64,000 bases of DNA from Parachryseolinea silvisoli. Its GTDB lineage: Bacteria > Bacteroidota > Bacteroidia > Cytophagales > Cyclobacteriaceae. Positions 8,444-17,641 of this stretch are shown here, piece after piece. The notes under the pieces are model-generated. The model had not been told where the DNA came from and did no database searches. It worked only from the letters and a program-made list of their open reading frames with translations. The translations under genes and the position numbers were made by a program. The stretch's first letter is position 1. The number at the start of each line of letters is the position of its first letter. The stretch spans positions 186,001 through 250,000 of the forward strand of contig NZ_JAIOAO010000004.1 in assembly GCF_021190955.1 (NCBI RefSeq), in the 5' to 3' direction.

Positions 8444-10858
8444 TTGAGCGTGATTAAAGAAGCAAAGACCCGATTCACACAGGCGAGAGTAAAAGAGATT
8501 CTCTCCGACTATCGCCTGGCGTTGGAAAGCCGCGAAGCCAGCATACTTGGCCGCAAGGAAGTCTTTATGGGGAAGGCCAAGTTCGGTATCTTCGGCGACG
8601 GCAAAGAGCTCGCCCAAATTGCGATGGCAAAGGTGTTTCGCAACGGCGACTTCCGTTCAGGCTACTACCGTGATCAGACCTTTATGTTTGCCATCGGTGA
8701 GCTAACCATACAGCAATTCTTTGCGCAATTATACGCCCATACCGACATCGTGGCGGATCCATCCACAGCAGGTCGTTTGATGACGGGCCACTTCGGCACC
8801 CGCACGCTCGACGAGCAAGGCCGGTTCCGCAAGCTGACCGATATAAAAAACAGCAGCGCCGACATATCGCCCACCGGCGGGCAGATGCCGCGTCTGCTGG
8901 GCCTGGCATATGCGTCTAAATTATACCGCAACAATCCCGACCTGCAACGCTATACAGACTTCTCCGTTAACGGCAACGAGATCGCGTTTGGTACAATTGG
9001 AAATGCCTCAACGTCGGAAGGCATGTTCTTCGAAGCCATCAACGCGGCGGGTGTATTGCAGGTGCCCATGCTAACATCGATCTGGGATGACGGCTATGGC
9101 ATCTCCGTACCGCAAGAGTATCACACGACTAAAGGCAGCATCTCGAAAATGCTTGCGGGCCTGCAGCGCACCGAAACCGAAAACGGGTTTGAGATCATTA
9201 CCGTCAACGGCTGGGATTACACCGCGCTGATGGAGGCCTACCAGCGTGCCGAGACGATCTGCCGCGAGCAACATATACCGGTGCTGCTGCACGTCGAAGA
9301 GCTGACACAACCCCAGGGGCACTCGACGTCGGGCTCGCACGAGCGCTATAAATCCAAAGAGCGCCTGGCGTGGGAGGTCGAACATGATTGCGTTAAAAAA
9401 ATGCGCGAGTGGCTCGTCCAGGAAGTCATGATCCTGCCGGAAGAGCTCGACGATATCGAGAAGGAAGCGAAACAAACTGCACGCCAGGCCAAAGAACGCG
9501 CGTGGAAAGCCTTCACAGAAGATGTAAAACGCGACCAGCTTCAGGTAACGACGATCCTCGAACAAGCCGAAGGCATGAGCCGCAACAGCGAGGAGATAGC
9601 CTTGCTGCGCAACGAGTTAACGACGACCATCAACGCTACACGACTCGAGACCATGCGTGCCGCGAAAAGAGCATTACGCTTATTCCGCGAAGAAAGCCAC
9701 GATGCCAAGACCGCGCTCATCGCGTGGTTGACCGCTGCTGAAAAAGACAACCACAGTCGCTATAGCTCACATTTGTATAGCGAGTCCGACGAGTCGGCGC
9801 TGAAACAGGAGATTATTCCAGCAAAGTATAACGAGCACTCGTCCATCGTAGACGGACGCGAAGTACTGCAGGCATGCTTTGACGCCGCCCTTTCACGCGA
9901 CCCGCGTGTGCTGGCCTTTGGCGAAGACGTCGGCAAGATCGGAGACGTAAACCAGGGCTTTGCAGGGCTGCAAGCTAAACACGGCGAGCTGCGCGTGACC
10001 GATACCGGCATTCGCGAGTGTACCATCATCGGCCAGGGCATCGGTACCGCCCTGCGCGGCCTGCGCCCTATTGCCGAAATACAATACCTCGATTATTTTA
10101 TCTACGCCTTGCCGACACTGTCAGATGACCTGGCAAGCTTGCAATACCGTACCAAGGGAGGACAAAAAGCTCCGCTCATTATCCGCACCCGTGGTCACCG
10201 CCTGGAAGGTGTATGGCATGCCGGCTCGCAGATCGGCATGTTGCTGCACAGCTTACGGGGGATATATATCATTACGCCGCGTAACATGACACAGGCGGCA
10301 GGTTTTTATAATACCATGTTAAAGGCAGACGACCCGGCAGTGATCATCGAATGCCTCAACGGCTATCGCCTCAAGGAACGTATTCCCGATAACGTCGGCG
10401 AGTTCACGATACCCCTGGGCATGCCCGAAGTACTCCGCGAGGGTACCGACGTGACCATCGTTACATACGGATCGATGTGCCGCGTAGTGATGGAAGCTGC
10501 GGAAGCACTGGAGCAAGCCGGCATCTCGTGCGAGGTGATCGACGTACAGACACTGCTGCCGTTTGACGTGACCCACCGCATTGCCGACTCGGTCAGGAAA
10601 ACCAACCGCATCGTCTTCGCGGACGAGGATGTACCGGGTGGCGCGAGCTCGTTTATGATGCAGCAGGTGCTCGAGGTACAGAATGCTTATCGTTACCTCG
10701 ATGCGAAGCCGGTGACAATCACTGCGCGCGAACATCGCCCGGCCTACGCATCCGACGGCGATTATTTTACAAAGCCCAATCCGGAGACTGTGTTCGAAGT
10801 CGTGTATGAAATGATGCACGAAACAGACGCCAACAGATTCCCGTCATTATATCGATAA
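8444..10858 (+). CDS. fused 2-oxoacid dehydrogenase E1 (alpha + beta)
   Basis: This 804-residue protein joins the alpha and beta subunits of a thiamine-diphosphate E1, as in Bacteroidota branched-chain or pyruvate-type dehydrogenases. It decarboxylates a 2-oxoacid and passes the acyl group to a lipoyl E2. The alpha part (about 1-400) has GYYRDQTFMFA, IGNASTSEG and WDDGYGIS. The beta part (from about 461) has LAFGEDVG, QYLDYFIYA, RTRGHRLEG and FADEDVPGG. In the cofactor motif the usual G(D/E)G is GNA, while the usual NN before GY is DD. Start is TTG at 8444 (GTG at 8450 is an alternative). It has its own promoter and terminator. Branched-chain keto acid is the likeliest substrate but not proven. 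Confidence 0.92.
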   Translation: MSVIKEAKTRFTQARVKEILSDYRLALESREASILGRKEVFMGKAKFGIFGDGKELAQIAMAKVFRNGDFRSGYYRDQTFMFAIGELTIQQFFAQLYAHTDIVADPSTAGRLMTGHFGTRTLDEQGRFRKLTDIKNSSADISPTGGQMPRLLGLAYASKLYRNNPDLQRYTDFSVNGNEIAFGTIGNASTSEGMFFEAINAAGVLQVPMLTSIWDDGYGISVPQEYHTTKGSISKMLAGLQRTETENGFEIITVNGWDYTALMEAYQRAETICREQHIPVLLHVEELTQPQGHSTSGSHERYKSKERLAWEVEHDCVKKMREWLVQEVMILPEELDDIEKEAKQTARQAKERAWKAFTEDVKRDQLQVTTILEQAEGMSRNSEEIALLRNELTTTINATRLETMRAAKRALRLFREESHDAKTALIAWLTAAEKDNHSRYSSHLYSESDESALKQEIIPAKYNEHSSIVDGREVLQACFDAALSRDPRVLAFGEDVGKIGDVNQGFAGLQAKHGELRVTDTGIRECTIIGQGIGTALRGLRPIAEIQYLDYFIYALPTLSDDLASLQYRTKGGQKAPLIIRTRGHRLEGVWHAGSQIGMLLHSLRGIYIITPRNMTQAAGFYNTMLKADDPAVIIECLNGYRLKERIPDNVGEFTIPLGMPEVLREGTDVTIVTYGSMCRVVMEAAEALEQAGISCEVIDVQTLLPFDVTHRIADSVRKTNRIVFADEDVPGGASSFMMQQVLEVQNAYRYLDAKPVTITAREHRPAYASDGDYFTKPNPETVFEVVYEMMHETDANRFPSLYR

Positions 10859-10860
10859 AA

Positions 10861-10892
10861 AAAATAAGCCGGTTTAGCCGGCTTATTTTTTT
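10861..10892. terminator. bidirectional terminator
   Basis: A perfect 12-bp stem (10861-10872 with 10878-10889) encloses a 5-base loop. The A-rich 5' arm and T-rich 3' arm give a U tract on both strands. It serves the convergent E1 gene and the lipoprotein gene ending at 10916. Confidence 0.85.
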
Positions 10893-10915
10893 ATACTGGT
10901 GCTACCGCGGCGCTG

Positions 10916-11827
10916 TTACCGTCGGATCTCGGCAAGCGTAAAGGGCGGTGTGACAATGGTGTTACTTTCATTCAATGCACGATCGCGAATCTTGATTGTC
11001 AGTCGTAATTGTGTACTCATGCCAAAGATGCCGACGAAACCTTCCGACACCATGTGGTACCGGATGATCCCATCCAACGATCCGTCGTCTTGTGTGAGTA
11101 CGGGGAACCGGCCGTCAAAAGACGGTGCACAGGTCTTGGCCTCACTATCGCGCGTCCAGTCGTAAGAAGTCCACTCACCATTCGGATTTTGGTCGGTTTT
11201 CAGTAGATATTCGAAGTCTACTTCGATGTTGAATGAGGTCGGGTTACGTTCGACTACAAAACGGCCTTCTACTTTCAGAAGGTTGTCTCCTTGTATGGCA
11301 ATCCGTCTCTTTACTGTAAATGTTTCATCGATGAGGTTGTCGCTTTCCAGCACGTACACGGAGTCGAAATGATAGGTAGTACAAGTGTTGGGATAGATGT
11401 CCGCCGGCATGGTGGCGTAATACGCCGGATCGTCCAGGGCCTTGTCCGTCAACAGTATCCCTTGATTTTGGGTCGTGGGGCGGATGAAGTCGATCCGGTC
11501 GAGTCCGAGCGCTTGCGTGTCGTCGTCGGCAATGCGGAAAGGTACAATGCCCTTGTCAAATCCACCCGGTGAACCATTCTTGATCGCGTAGGTGTACGAA
11601 TTATAGGGAGCTGCCTGGTAGCGCGGGTCGTTTGCGTCCAAACCCAGGTCGCCGTCGCCGTCCTGGAACGACATGGACAGGGTCAGCGAGTCGGAGCCGT
11701 TCACTTCACGGAAAGAGACGCCTTCAAAGGCTATTTTGGGCGTATTGGGATATTCAGGCGACTCAAAGCAGGCACTGATCATCCACGCCAAACCACCAAA
11801 CAGGCACAAACTTTTTATAACTCTCAT
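10916..11827 (-). CDS. lipoprotein of unknown function
   Basis: The 303-residue product has a signal peptide with lipobox (WMISAC) followed by FESPEYPNTP. The body is rich in beta-type sequence, with SFQDGDGDLGLDAND near residue 60; similar acidic DGDGDxGL patches occur in many Bacteroidota surface lipoproteins and may bind calcium. No catalytic motif is seen. The ATG at 11827 directly precedes the hydrophobic segment. It is divergent from the LuxE-like gene with only 35 bases between starts. Confidence 0.75.
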   Translation of the reverse strand: MRVIKSLCLFGGLAWMISACFESPEYPNTPKIAFEGVSFREVNGSDSLTLSMSFQDGDGDLGLDANDPRYQAAPYNSYTYAIKNGSPGGFDKGIVPFRIADDDTQALGLDRIDFIRPTTQNQGILLTDKALDDPAYYATMPADIYPNTCTTYHFDSVYVLESDNLIDETFTVKRRIAIQGDNLLKVEGRFVVERNPTSFNIEVDFEYLLKTDQNPNGEWTSYDWTRDSEAKTCAPSFDGRFPVLTQDDGSLDGIIRYHMVSEGFVGIFGMSTQLRLTIKIRDRALNESNTIVTPPFTLAEIRR

Positions 11828-11832
11828 TTCCG

Positions 11833-11840
11833 TATTTTTG
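11833..11840 (+). promoter_or_regulatory. candidate -7 element for the LuxE-like gene
   Basis: TATTTTTG matches TAnnTTTG and sits 22 bases before the TTG start codon at 11863. No clear TTTG lies at -33. Confidence 0.4.
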
Positions 11841-11862
11841 GACCCGGTCAAGTTAACGACGC

Positions 11863-12852
11863 TTGGATACTTTTAAAAATTTTGAATCGAAATTATACTC
11901 GGTAAACGATGACACCTTCAATGATATTGCTTTGGAGGTATTTCGTTTCCAGGCCGGGAACAACCCCGTTTACGCTGCCTTTATTCGTCACCTGGGCGTA
12001 GCCCCGGCCGCGATCAGGCATTGGCAGGACGTCCCGTTTTTACCCATATCGTTTTTTAAGACGCATTTTCTGCAAACCGGCCAATGGACGCCCGAAGTGA
12101 TCTTTACCAGCAGCGGCACCACCGGGGCGGCCACGAGTCGTCACGGCGTCGGGCAGCTGGCCTTTTACCATCGACACGCCCAGCGGTGTTTTGAGTTCTT
12201 TTTTGGTCCCCTGACAGACTACCATTTCCTGGCCTTGTTACCATCGTACCTCGAGCGGCAAGGTTCGTCGCTCATTGCCATGATGGACTATTTCATAAAA
12301 AACAGCCAATCCGAATATTCGGCGTACTACCTGCACCAGACAGACAAGCTGCTGGCCGATGTAGAGAAGCTGCGCCATACCGCTAAAAAGATCATCCTGT
12401 GGGGAGTATCGTTTGCCTTGCTGGACCTGGCTGAAAAACACGACGTCGACCTCAGCCATTGCCTGATCTTTGAAACCGGGGGCATGAAGGGGCGACGCAA
12501 GGAAATTACCCGCGCCGCGCTGCACCAAACCTTATATGAACGATTGCATGCGCGACCGGTATTCTCCGAATACGGCATGACTGAGTTACTTTCCCAGGCC
12601 TATACAACCGGAAAATATACATTTAAATGCCCACCCTGGATGCGTATTACGGGCCGGGAAGTGACGGATCCGCTACGCAAGGGGTTACTTGATGAAACGG
12701 CGGGGATTAACGTCGTAGACCTGGCAAACTTCCAGACGATTTCCTTCCTGGAAACCGAAGACCTGGGAAAAGTATATGGATCAGGCGCATTTGAGGTCCT
12801 TGGACGGATGGACAATAGTGATATTCGAGGATGTAATTTGATGGTGGAGTAA
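11863..12852 (+). CDS. LuxE/PaaK-like acyl-protein synthetase
   Basis: A 329-residue member of the LuxE acyl-protein synthetase family within the adenylate-forming (ANL) superfamily. Members activate a carboxylic acid with ATP. The phosphate-binding motif is FTSSGTTGAA (81-90), followed by a C-terminal SEYGMTELLSQAY and FLETEDLGKVYG. The length fits LuxE rather than full PaaK, and no CoA-ligase C-terminal domain is evident. Start is TTG at 11863, placed by the promoter and by the conserved FRFQ region downstream. No reductase (LuxC) partner is nearby, so this is not a luciferase operon. The natural acyl substrate is unknown. Confidence 0.8.
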   Translation: MDTFKNFESKLYSVNDDTFNDIALEVFRFQAGNNPVYAAFIRHLGVAPAAIRHWQDVPFLPISFFKTHFLQTGQWTPEVIFTSSGTTGAATSRHGVGQLAFYHRHAQRCFEFFFGPLTDYHFLALLPSYLERQGSSLIAMMDYFIKNSQSEYSAYYLHQTDKLLADVEKLRHTAKKIILWGVSFALLDLAEKHDVDLSHCLIFETGGMKGRRKEITRAALHQTLYERLHARPVFSEYGMTELLSQAYTTGKYTFKCPPWMRITGREVTDPLRKGLLDETAGINVVDLANFQTISFLETEDLGKVYGSGAFEVLGRMDNSDIRGCNLMVE

Positions 12853-12881
12853 GAAAACCGCGTCGATTGCACCTTTTCGCA

Positions 12882-12912
12882 TTTGTTTTCTTATTAAAGA
12901 ACCATATTTTTG
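12882..12912 (+). promoter_or_regulatory. promoter of the mini-lipoprotein
   Basis: TTTG (12882-12885), 19 bp, TATTTTTG (12905-12912): a full match to the Bacteroidota promoter consensus, with the predicted start site about 14 bases before the ATG at 12933. Confidence 0.6.
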
Positions 12913-12932
12913 TTAGTAACCAATTCTATAAC

Positions 12933-13058
12933 ATGAAAAAGATTGTTGCATTCGCACTCTTAGCAGCTTTCATCTCAGCGTGCAGCCAGTACACTTGTCC
13001 TACCTATACGAAAAAGGAGGCTCCCAAGCATACTGCCAAAACCGCCCAAAGAATCTAA
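12933..13058 (+). CDS. 41-residue mini-lipoprotein with CPTY motif
   Basis: The ORF encodes MKKIVAFALLAAFISAC followed by SQYTCPTYTKKEAPKHTAKT and a short basic end. The first 16 residues form a lipoprotein signal, so the mature peptide would be only 25 residues, lipid-anchored through Cys17. A consensus promoter lies upstream and a terminator downstream, which supports a real gene. The CPTY stretch shortly after the anchor recalls CPAY in the larger lipoprotein at 2788. Function unknown. Confidence 0.7.
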   Translation: MKKIVAFALLAAFISACSQYTCPTYTKKEAPKHTAKTAQRI

Positions 13059-13227
13059 TCAGCATCCCTTCATTCCCAAAGGTGCTACTTCGCGGTAGCC
13101 ACCAGATACGGAAAAGCCAACGTCCTCTCCGGCCACCGCATTACTTCGGTTGTTCAGCAGCGGATGTATGTTTTCCGGCATAGTTTCCTGGAATGGATAT
13201 GTTTACTTTTCCGTCAACCAGGAAAAG

Positions 13228-13263
13228 AAAAGGCTCTCTGATGATCTCAGAAAGCCTTTTTTT
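13228..13263. terminator. bidirectional terminator
   Basis: Arms at 13231-13241 and 13247-13257 pair with one mismatch around a 5-base loop, followed by seven T residues on the plus strand and preceded by A residues. It lies between the mini-lipoprotein and the convergent valS. Confidence 0.7.
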
Positions 13264-13284
13264 ACAGGCACAAGCCAGAGATGC

Positions 13285-15933
13285 CTACCGGCTCAAAGCT
13301 TCTTCCAGCGCTTTAATCCTTGCCTCAGCGTCTGCCTTCTTTCTATTCTCCGCGTCCAGCACCTTCTGCGGTGCACCCGCCACAAACTTCTCATTCGAAA
13401 GTTGCCGATTCACCTTCTCCAAAAATCCCTGCTGGTAAATCAATTCCTTCTGCATTTCTTCACGTTCCTTGCGTTCCTTTTCAGCATCCACTTTTCCTTC
13501 CAATGGAATAAAGAACTCAGTCGACCGCACCAGGAACGGCGATGATTGCCCCGCCGGCGCCTCCGTTACAAACTTAATGTCATCCAGGTTTGCCAGCTTC
13601 TTTACCACCGGCCAGAATGCCTTTACGGGTACCGTCTCACTATTCTTGACGAGTAGCGTCAGCGTCGCTTTCGGCGACATGCCTTTTGAATTGCGCGTGT
13701 TACGTACCTTGGTAATAATTTCAAACGCCAATCGTGCTTCCAGCATCAGGTCGTCTTCCAGGGGCGTCAACGGTCTCACCACAGGCCATGCTGCTCGGAT
13801 CACACAGTCGTCTTCGGTGCGATCTTGCAGTTCGTGCCACAGCTCTTCGGTAATGAACGGCATGAACGGGTGCATTACCTTCAACAGGGTTTCGAAGAAA
13901 CCAACCGTGCGGTTATACGTCATCCTGTCGATCGGCTTTTCAAACTCCGGTTTGATAGCTTCGATGTACCACGAGCAGAAGTCGTCCCACGCCAGCTTGC
14001 GTACGGCATTCACAGCGTCCGACATTCTGAATTTGCTGAAGTGGTCGTTTAACTCGGTCAGCGACGCTTGCAGCTGTGCGTCAAACCATGCGACAGCCGT
14101 AGTATTTTCTTCCGGAGTCGGTATGTCGGCTACTGTCAGGCCCTTCACAAATCGAAAAGCGTTCCAGATTTTGTTGTTAAAGTCTCGGCCCTGCTCAATC
14201 AGCTTCTCATCGTACAGCAAGTCATTGCCCGCCGGGGAACTGAACAGCATACCCGTGCGCACGGCGTCGGCGCCGAAGGTGGCAATGAGATCGAGCGGAT
14301 CGGGTGAGTTGCCCAGCGATTTCGACATCTTGCGGCCTTGCTTGTCGCGCACAATGCCCGTCAGGTATACATTCTTAAACGGCATGGCGCCGCGGTATTC
14401 ATAGCCTGCAATGATCATACGCGCCACCCAGAAGAAAAGAATCTCCGGAGCCGTCACCAGGTCATTGGTGGGGTAAAAATAATTCAGGTCGGCGTTGCCG
14501 GCGTTGCCATCTTTAAATACCGTGGTATCAAAAACGGCGATAGGCCACAGCCAGCTCGAGAACCAGGTGTCCATCACGTCGGGATCCTGGCGAATTTCGG
14601 CGGCGGTAACGTTCGGGTTCCTGGCCTGGAAGAGCGTGAGAGCTTCGGCTTCGGTTCTCGCTACTACGTGGTCGCCGGCGGCATTATACCATGCCGGTAT
14701 ACGGTGCCCCCACCACAGCTGGCGGGAGATGCACCAATCCCGCACATTGCTCATCCAGTGGTTGTAGGTGTTCTTGAACTTCGGCGGAATAAGTTGAATG
14801 TCGTCATTCATGACGTGCTCCAGCGCCGGCTTGGTGATGGTATCCATTTTCAGGAACCACTGCAGTGACAGGCGTGGCTCGATCACAGCGTCCGTTCTTT
14901 CCGAGAAGCCCACATGACTGGTATACTCTTCGGCCTTCACCAGGTAGCCGGTAGCTTCGAGTTCTTTGGCAATCTTCTTCCGTGCGATGAAACGATCTTC
15001 GCCAATGTATAGCCTGGCCTTTTCGTTCAGCGTGCCGTCCTCATTAAGAATGTCGATCACCTCCAGGTTGTGCTTGCGGCCAAGCTCGTTGTCGTTCATG
15101 TCGTGCGCGGGCGTTACTTTCAAACAGCCCGTGCCAAAATCCATCGCGACATATTCGTCTTCTATAATGGGAATAGCGCGGTCGATCAGCGGGATCAATG
15201 CACGCTTGCCCTTCAGGTGTTTGTACCGCTCGTCGGCAGGGTTAACGCAGATGGCCGCGTCGGCCATGATCGTTTCGGGACGTACCGTCGCGATGGTTAC
15301 ATACTCATCCTGGCTGCCTTCGATGGCGTAGCGAATGTGGTATAATTTCGAGGGAACGTCGCGGTGGATAACTTCGTCGTCCGACAATGCCGTTTTGCCG
15401 GCAGGGTCCCAGTTGACCATGCGCATGCCGCGGTAGATATTACCCTTGTTGTACAAGTCGATGAAAACATCGACCACGGCGTCATAGTAGTCGGGGTCCA
15501 TGGTAAACTTGGTGCGATCCCAGTCACAGGAGGCACCGAGCTTTTTCAGCTGTTCAAGGATGATCCCACCGTACTTTTCCTTCCATTCCCACGCATACTT
15601 TAAGAACTCGTCGCGGGAGAGGTCTGACTTCTTAATGCCGCGTTCGCGTAGCATGGCAACGACCTTGGCTTCCGTGGCGATCGAGGCATGGTCGGTGCCC
15701 GGCACCCAACAGGCCTCTTTGCCTTCCATACGTGCTTTACGCACGAGTACGTCCTGGATGGTGTTGTTCAGCATGTGGCCCATGTGCAGCACGCCGGTCA
15801 CGTTCGGCGGCGGGATGACGATGGTGTATGGTTCTTTTCCGGAAGTCGGCTTGGCGTGGAAAAAGCCTTTTTTCATCCAGTACTGGTACCACTTGTCTTC
15901 TACTTCTGCAGGGTTATATTTTGTCGAAAGCAT
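13285..15933 (-). CDS. valS: valyl-tRNA synthetase
   Basis: ValS charges tRNA-Val, using an editing domain to remove mischarged threonine. The 882-residue product shows the class I signatures HMGHM (HIGH) near residue 50 and [12 protein letters not shown] (KMSKS) around residue 530, the editing-domain region, an anticodon-binding domain and a C-terminal coiled coil rich in Glu/Lys ([14 protein letters not shown]). The ATG at 15933 gives [16 protein letters not shown], which fits the family; ATG 15954 adds seven residues. The frame stays open to 16461 but that part lacks family similarity. Transcribed from a promoter near 16006. Confidence 0.97.
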   Translation of the reverse strand: MLSTKYNPAEVEDKWYQYWMKKGFFHAKPTSGKEPYTIVIPPPNVTGVLHMGHMLNNTIQDVLVRKARMEGKEACWVPGTDHASIATEAKVVAMLRERGIKKSDLSRDEFLKYAWEWKEKYGGIILEQLKKLGASCDWDRTKFTMDPDYYDAVVDVFIDLYNKGNIYRGMRMVNWDPAGKTALSDDEVIHRDVPSKLYHIRYAIEGSQDEYVTIATVRPETIMADAAICVNPADERYKHLKGKRALIPLIDRAIPIIEDEYVAMDFGTGCLKVTPAHDMNDNELGRKHNLEVIDILNEDGTLNEKARLYIGEDRFIARKKIAKELEATGYLVKAEEYTSHVGFSERTDAVIEPRLSLQWFLKMDTITKPALEHVMNDDIQLIPPKFKNTYNHWMSNVRDWCISRQLWWGHRIPAWYNAAGDHVVARTEAEALTLFQARNPNVTAAEIRQDPDVMDTWFSSWLWPIAVFDTTVFKDGNAGNADLNYFYPTNDLVTAPEILFFWVARMIIAGYEYRGAMPFKNVYLTGIVRDKQGRKMSKSLGNSPDPLDLIATFGADAVRTGMLFSSPAGNDLLYDEKLIEQGRDFNNKIWNAFRFVKGLTVADIPTPEENTTAVAWFDAQLQASLTELNDHFSKFRMSDAVNAVRKLAWDDFCSWYIEAIKPEFEKPIDRMTYNRTVGFFETLLKVMHPFMPFITEELWHELQDRTEDDCVIRAAWPVVRPLTPLEDDLMLEARLAFEIITKVRNTRNSKGMSPKATLTLLVKNSETVPVKAFWPVVKKLANLDDIKFVTEAPAGQSSPFLVRSTEFFIPLEGKVDAEKERKEREEMQKELIYQQGFLEKVNRQLSNEKFVAGAPQKVLDAENRKKADAEARIKALEEALSR

Positions 15934-16005
15934 ATCAATAAGTATTGGGCTCATGGAGCACCGTTTTGGCAGCGGTTGTAACTGCCGCCAGGGTCCATAA
16001 GGCCG

Positions 16006-16013
16006 CAAAAATA
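16006..16013 (-). promoter_or_regulatory. -7 element of the valS promoter
   Basis: TATTTTTG on the minus strand is a perfect TAnnTTTG match, about 70 bases upstream of the valS ATG. No strong -33 TTTG is visible. Confidence 0.45.
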
Positions 16014-16134
16014 AAGAAAATGAGCATACGATCGCGGGTAAAATGGCCTCAAAATGCAGGGGCAGGAATAATCTGGCCGGATCGAAATCCACCGGGCCAT
16101 CGCGTTGCGTAGATAAGGCACCTGAGACACCTTT

Positions 16135-17265
16135 ATGAAAATTCTTGCTGCCATGAAACCCGAGCCGGAAATCCGGTGGAAGCAGCTTTGGAGCCTGGCC
16201 GCCCTGTATGCCTCGGTGGTCATCGGCTGGATAGCGTACCAACGCTATCAACCCAAGCTGCTCGTTGAATTTCACTTCACGCAGTTTTCGCTTTTGCTCG
16301 TCGTGGCAGAAGCTATCATTGTGACCGTTACACCACCCCTGGCCGGCTTGCTGGGCGACCGATATCGCGCCGAGAAGGGACATCGTATTCCCATTATCTC
16401 GGCGGGCATCAGCTTTGCCGCCATGATCTTTATGGCCGTAGCCTTTACGCTCCTGGCACACCCCGGCGAAACTTTTAAATGGATACTGCCGGTGTTGATT
16501 ATCTGCTGGCTCATCGCCATGAGCATCTTCACCAGCCCGGCACTGTCCACGCTTGAACTCTTTACCCCCGTCGAGCAGCTGCCACGGGCCATGGCTTTAC
16601 TCACGATCATCGGCAACCTGGTCTATGCGCTGGAACCTGTCATTGTCGACATCATCGACTACGCCGGCGCACCGGCCACCTTCATGGCGGGTGGGGCAGT
16701 CGTGGCCCTATCCGGCCTGGCCCTGAAAAAGAACTCGCTGCACCTGTTCAAAACGCAGGCCGGCAGAGAGAAAGAAGCAGACGCTGATGCAGATCTGGGC
16801 AAAGCACGCTATGGCCACATTTTCCTACTGGGCATAGCGTTGGGCACGGCCACCACGGTCATGTTCAATCTCTTCCCGGATGTGCTGCAACCGCACATCG
16901 GCGCGTGGCTGCATGCTGCCAACGGCAAGGTACTACTGGTATATATTCTGGTGCTGTCGGCCATTGCCTCATGGCCAGCCAGCAACGTGGTCACGCGACT
17001 GGGGCTGCGTAAGACTTTTTACGGCAGCTTGTTCCTGATCGTACCCGTCATGACATTGCTCTTTGTGGTGCAACAGCCGATAGGCGTACTGGTGCTTACG
17101 TTGTTGTTTGCCTTGTTATTCTCGACCTTATCAGTAAGCTCATTGCCGCTGGCTATCCGCCGCGCAGCATCCGAGCACAAAGTCTTTTCCGTCGGTATAT
17201 TTTTTAGCGGCGTCGCACTGCCCGATGGTATAATCGAAGTATTACAAGCGCTCCATATTTTATAA
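16135..17265 (+). CDS. MFS-type transporter (SLC45/sucrose-transporter-like)
   Basis: A 376-residue polytopic protein with about ten to twelve hydrophobic segments and the loop [16 protein letters not shown], which resembles the loop 2-3 motif of the SLC45/GPH-like group of major facilitator transporters. It is shorter than a standard 12-helix MFS protein, and the middle loop ([16 protein letters not shown]) is hydrophilic. The substrate cannot be deduced. ATG 16135 or 16153 are both possible starts. It is a single-gene unit ended by a terminator. Confidence 0.7.
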   Translation: MKILAAMKPEPEIRWKQLWSLAALYASVVIGWIAYQRYQPKLLVEFHFTQFSLLLVVAEAIIVTVTPPLAGLLGDRYRAEKGHRIPIISAGISFAAMIFMAVAFTLLAHPGETFKWILPVLIICWLIAMSIFTSPALSTLELFTPVEQLPRAMALLTIIGNLVYALEPVIVDIIDYAGAPATFMAGGAVVALSGLALKKNSLHLFKTQAGREKEADADADLGKARYGHIFLLGIALGTATTVMFNLFPDVLQPHIGAWLHAANGKVLLVYILVLSAIASWPASNVVTRLGLRKTFYGSLFLIVPVMTLLFVVQQPIGVLVLTLLFALLFSTLSVSSLPLAIRRAASEHKVFSVGIFFSGVALPDGIIEVLQALHIL

Positions 17266-17295
17266 AATCGTTTTTGACAAGCGAGGTTAGCCCGG

Positions 17296-17327
17296 CCGGT
17301 CTGAGTTTCTCAGCCGGTCTTTTTTTT
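17296..17327 (+). terminator. rho-independent terminator
   Basis: CCGG plus CTGAG (17296-17305, one bulged T) pair with CTCAG plus CCGG (17309-17317), then a run of T residues to 17327. It ends the MFS transporter transcript. Between here and the next promoter at 17525 I see no gene; the stretch is AT-rich and featureless. Confidence 0.75.
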
Positions 17328-17524
17328 ATGCAATACTCATCTACCGAAAGACATAACAGAGAGAAACCTCGCAACAGTCACAGCTATACCTCCTTCACCT
17401 GTTAATTTAAAGTTTCACGTCGCGTGCATGTTCTTTAAAGCCAAAACGGAATTCGCTTTTCATAACTTTTTACGCTACAAAATTTGATGTTTTACGCCAC
17501 TGGCGATAAAAAGAGAGCCGTTTT

Positions 17525-17555
17525 TTTGGTGGTTCAAACATTTGCGCTAGTTTTG
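17525..17555 (+). promoter_or_regulatory. promoter of the mannoside operon
   Basis: TTTG (17525-17528), 19 bp, TAGTTTTG (17548-17555): a full Bacteroidota consensus. Transcription from about 17561 would cover the isomerase-like gene and probably the porter and two GH92 genes. Confidence 0.6.
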
Positions 17556-17641
17556 ACTTGTTGAATGTTCATACATACACACATTTTTACAAAATGGGTA
17601 AGTGTGGGCGAAATGCACAAATGAAAAGACAGATAAGGGTC

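Noticed and set aside
11863-12852. Luciferase (lux) operon suggested by the LuxE-like gene
   Set aside because: No luxC, luxD, luxA or luxB homologue is nearby; neighbours are lipoproteins and valS.
13469-14404. A 311-codon plus-strand frame opposite valS
   Set aside because: Ser/Arg-rich shadow sequence antisense to conserved valS.
15955-16461. Upstream extension of the valS frame
   Set aside because: It overlaps the promoter and the start of the divergent transporter, and the extra residues have no ValS similarity.
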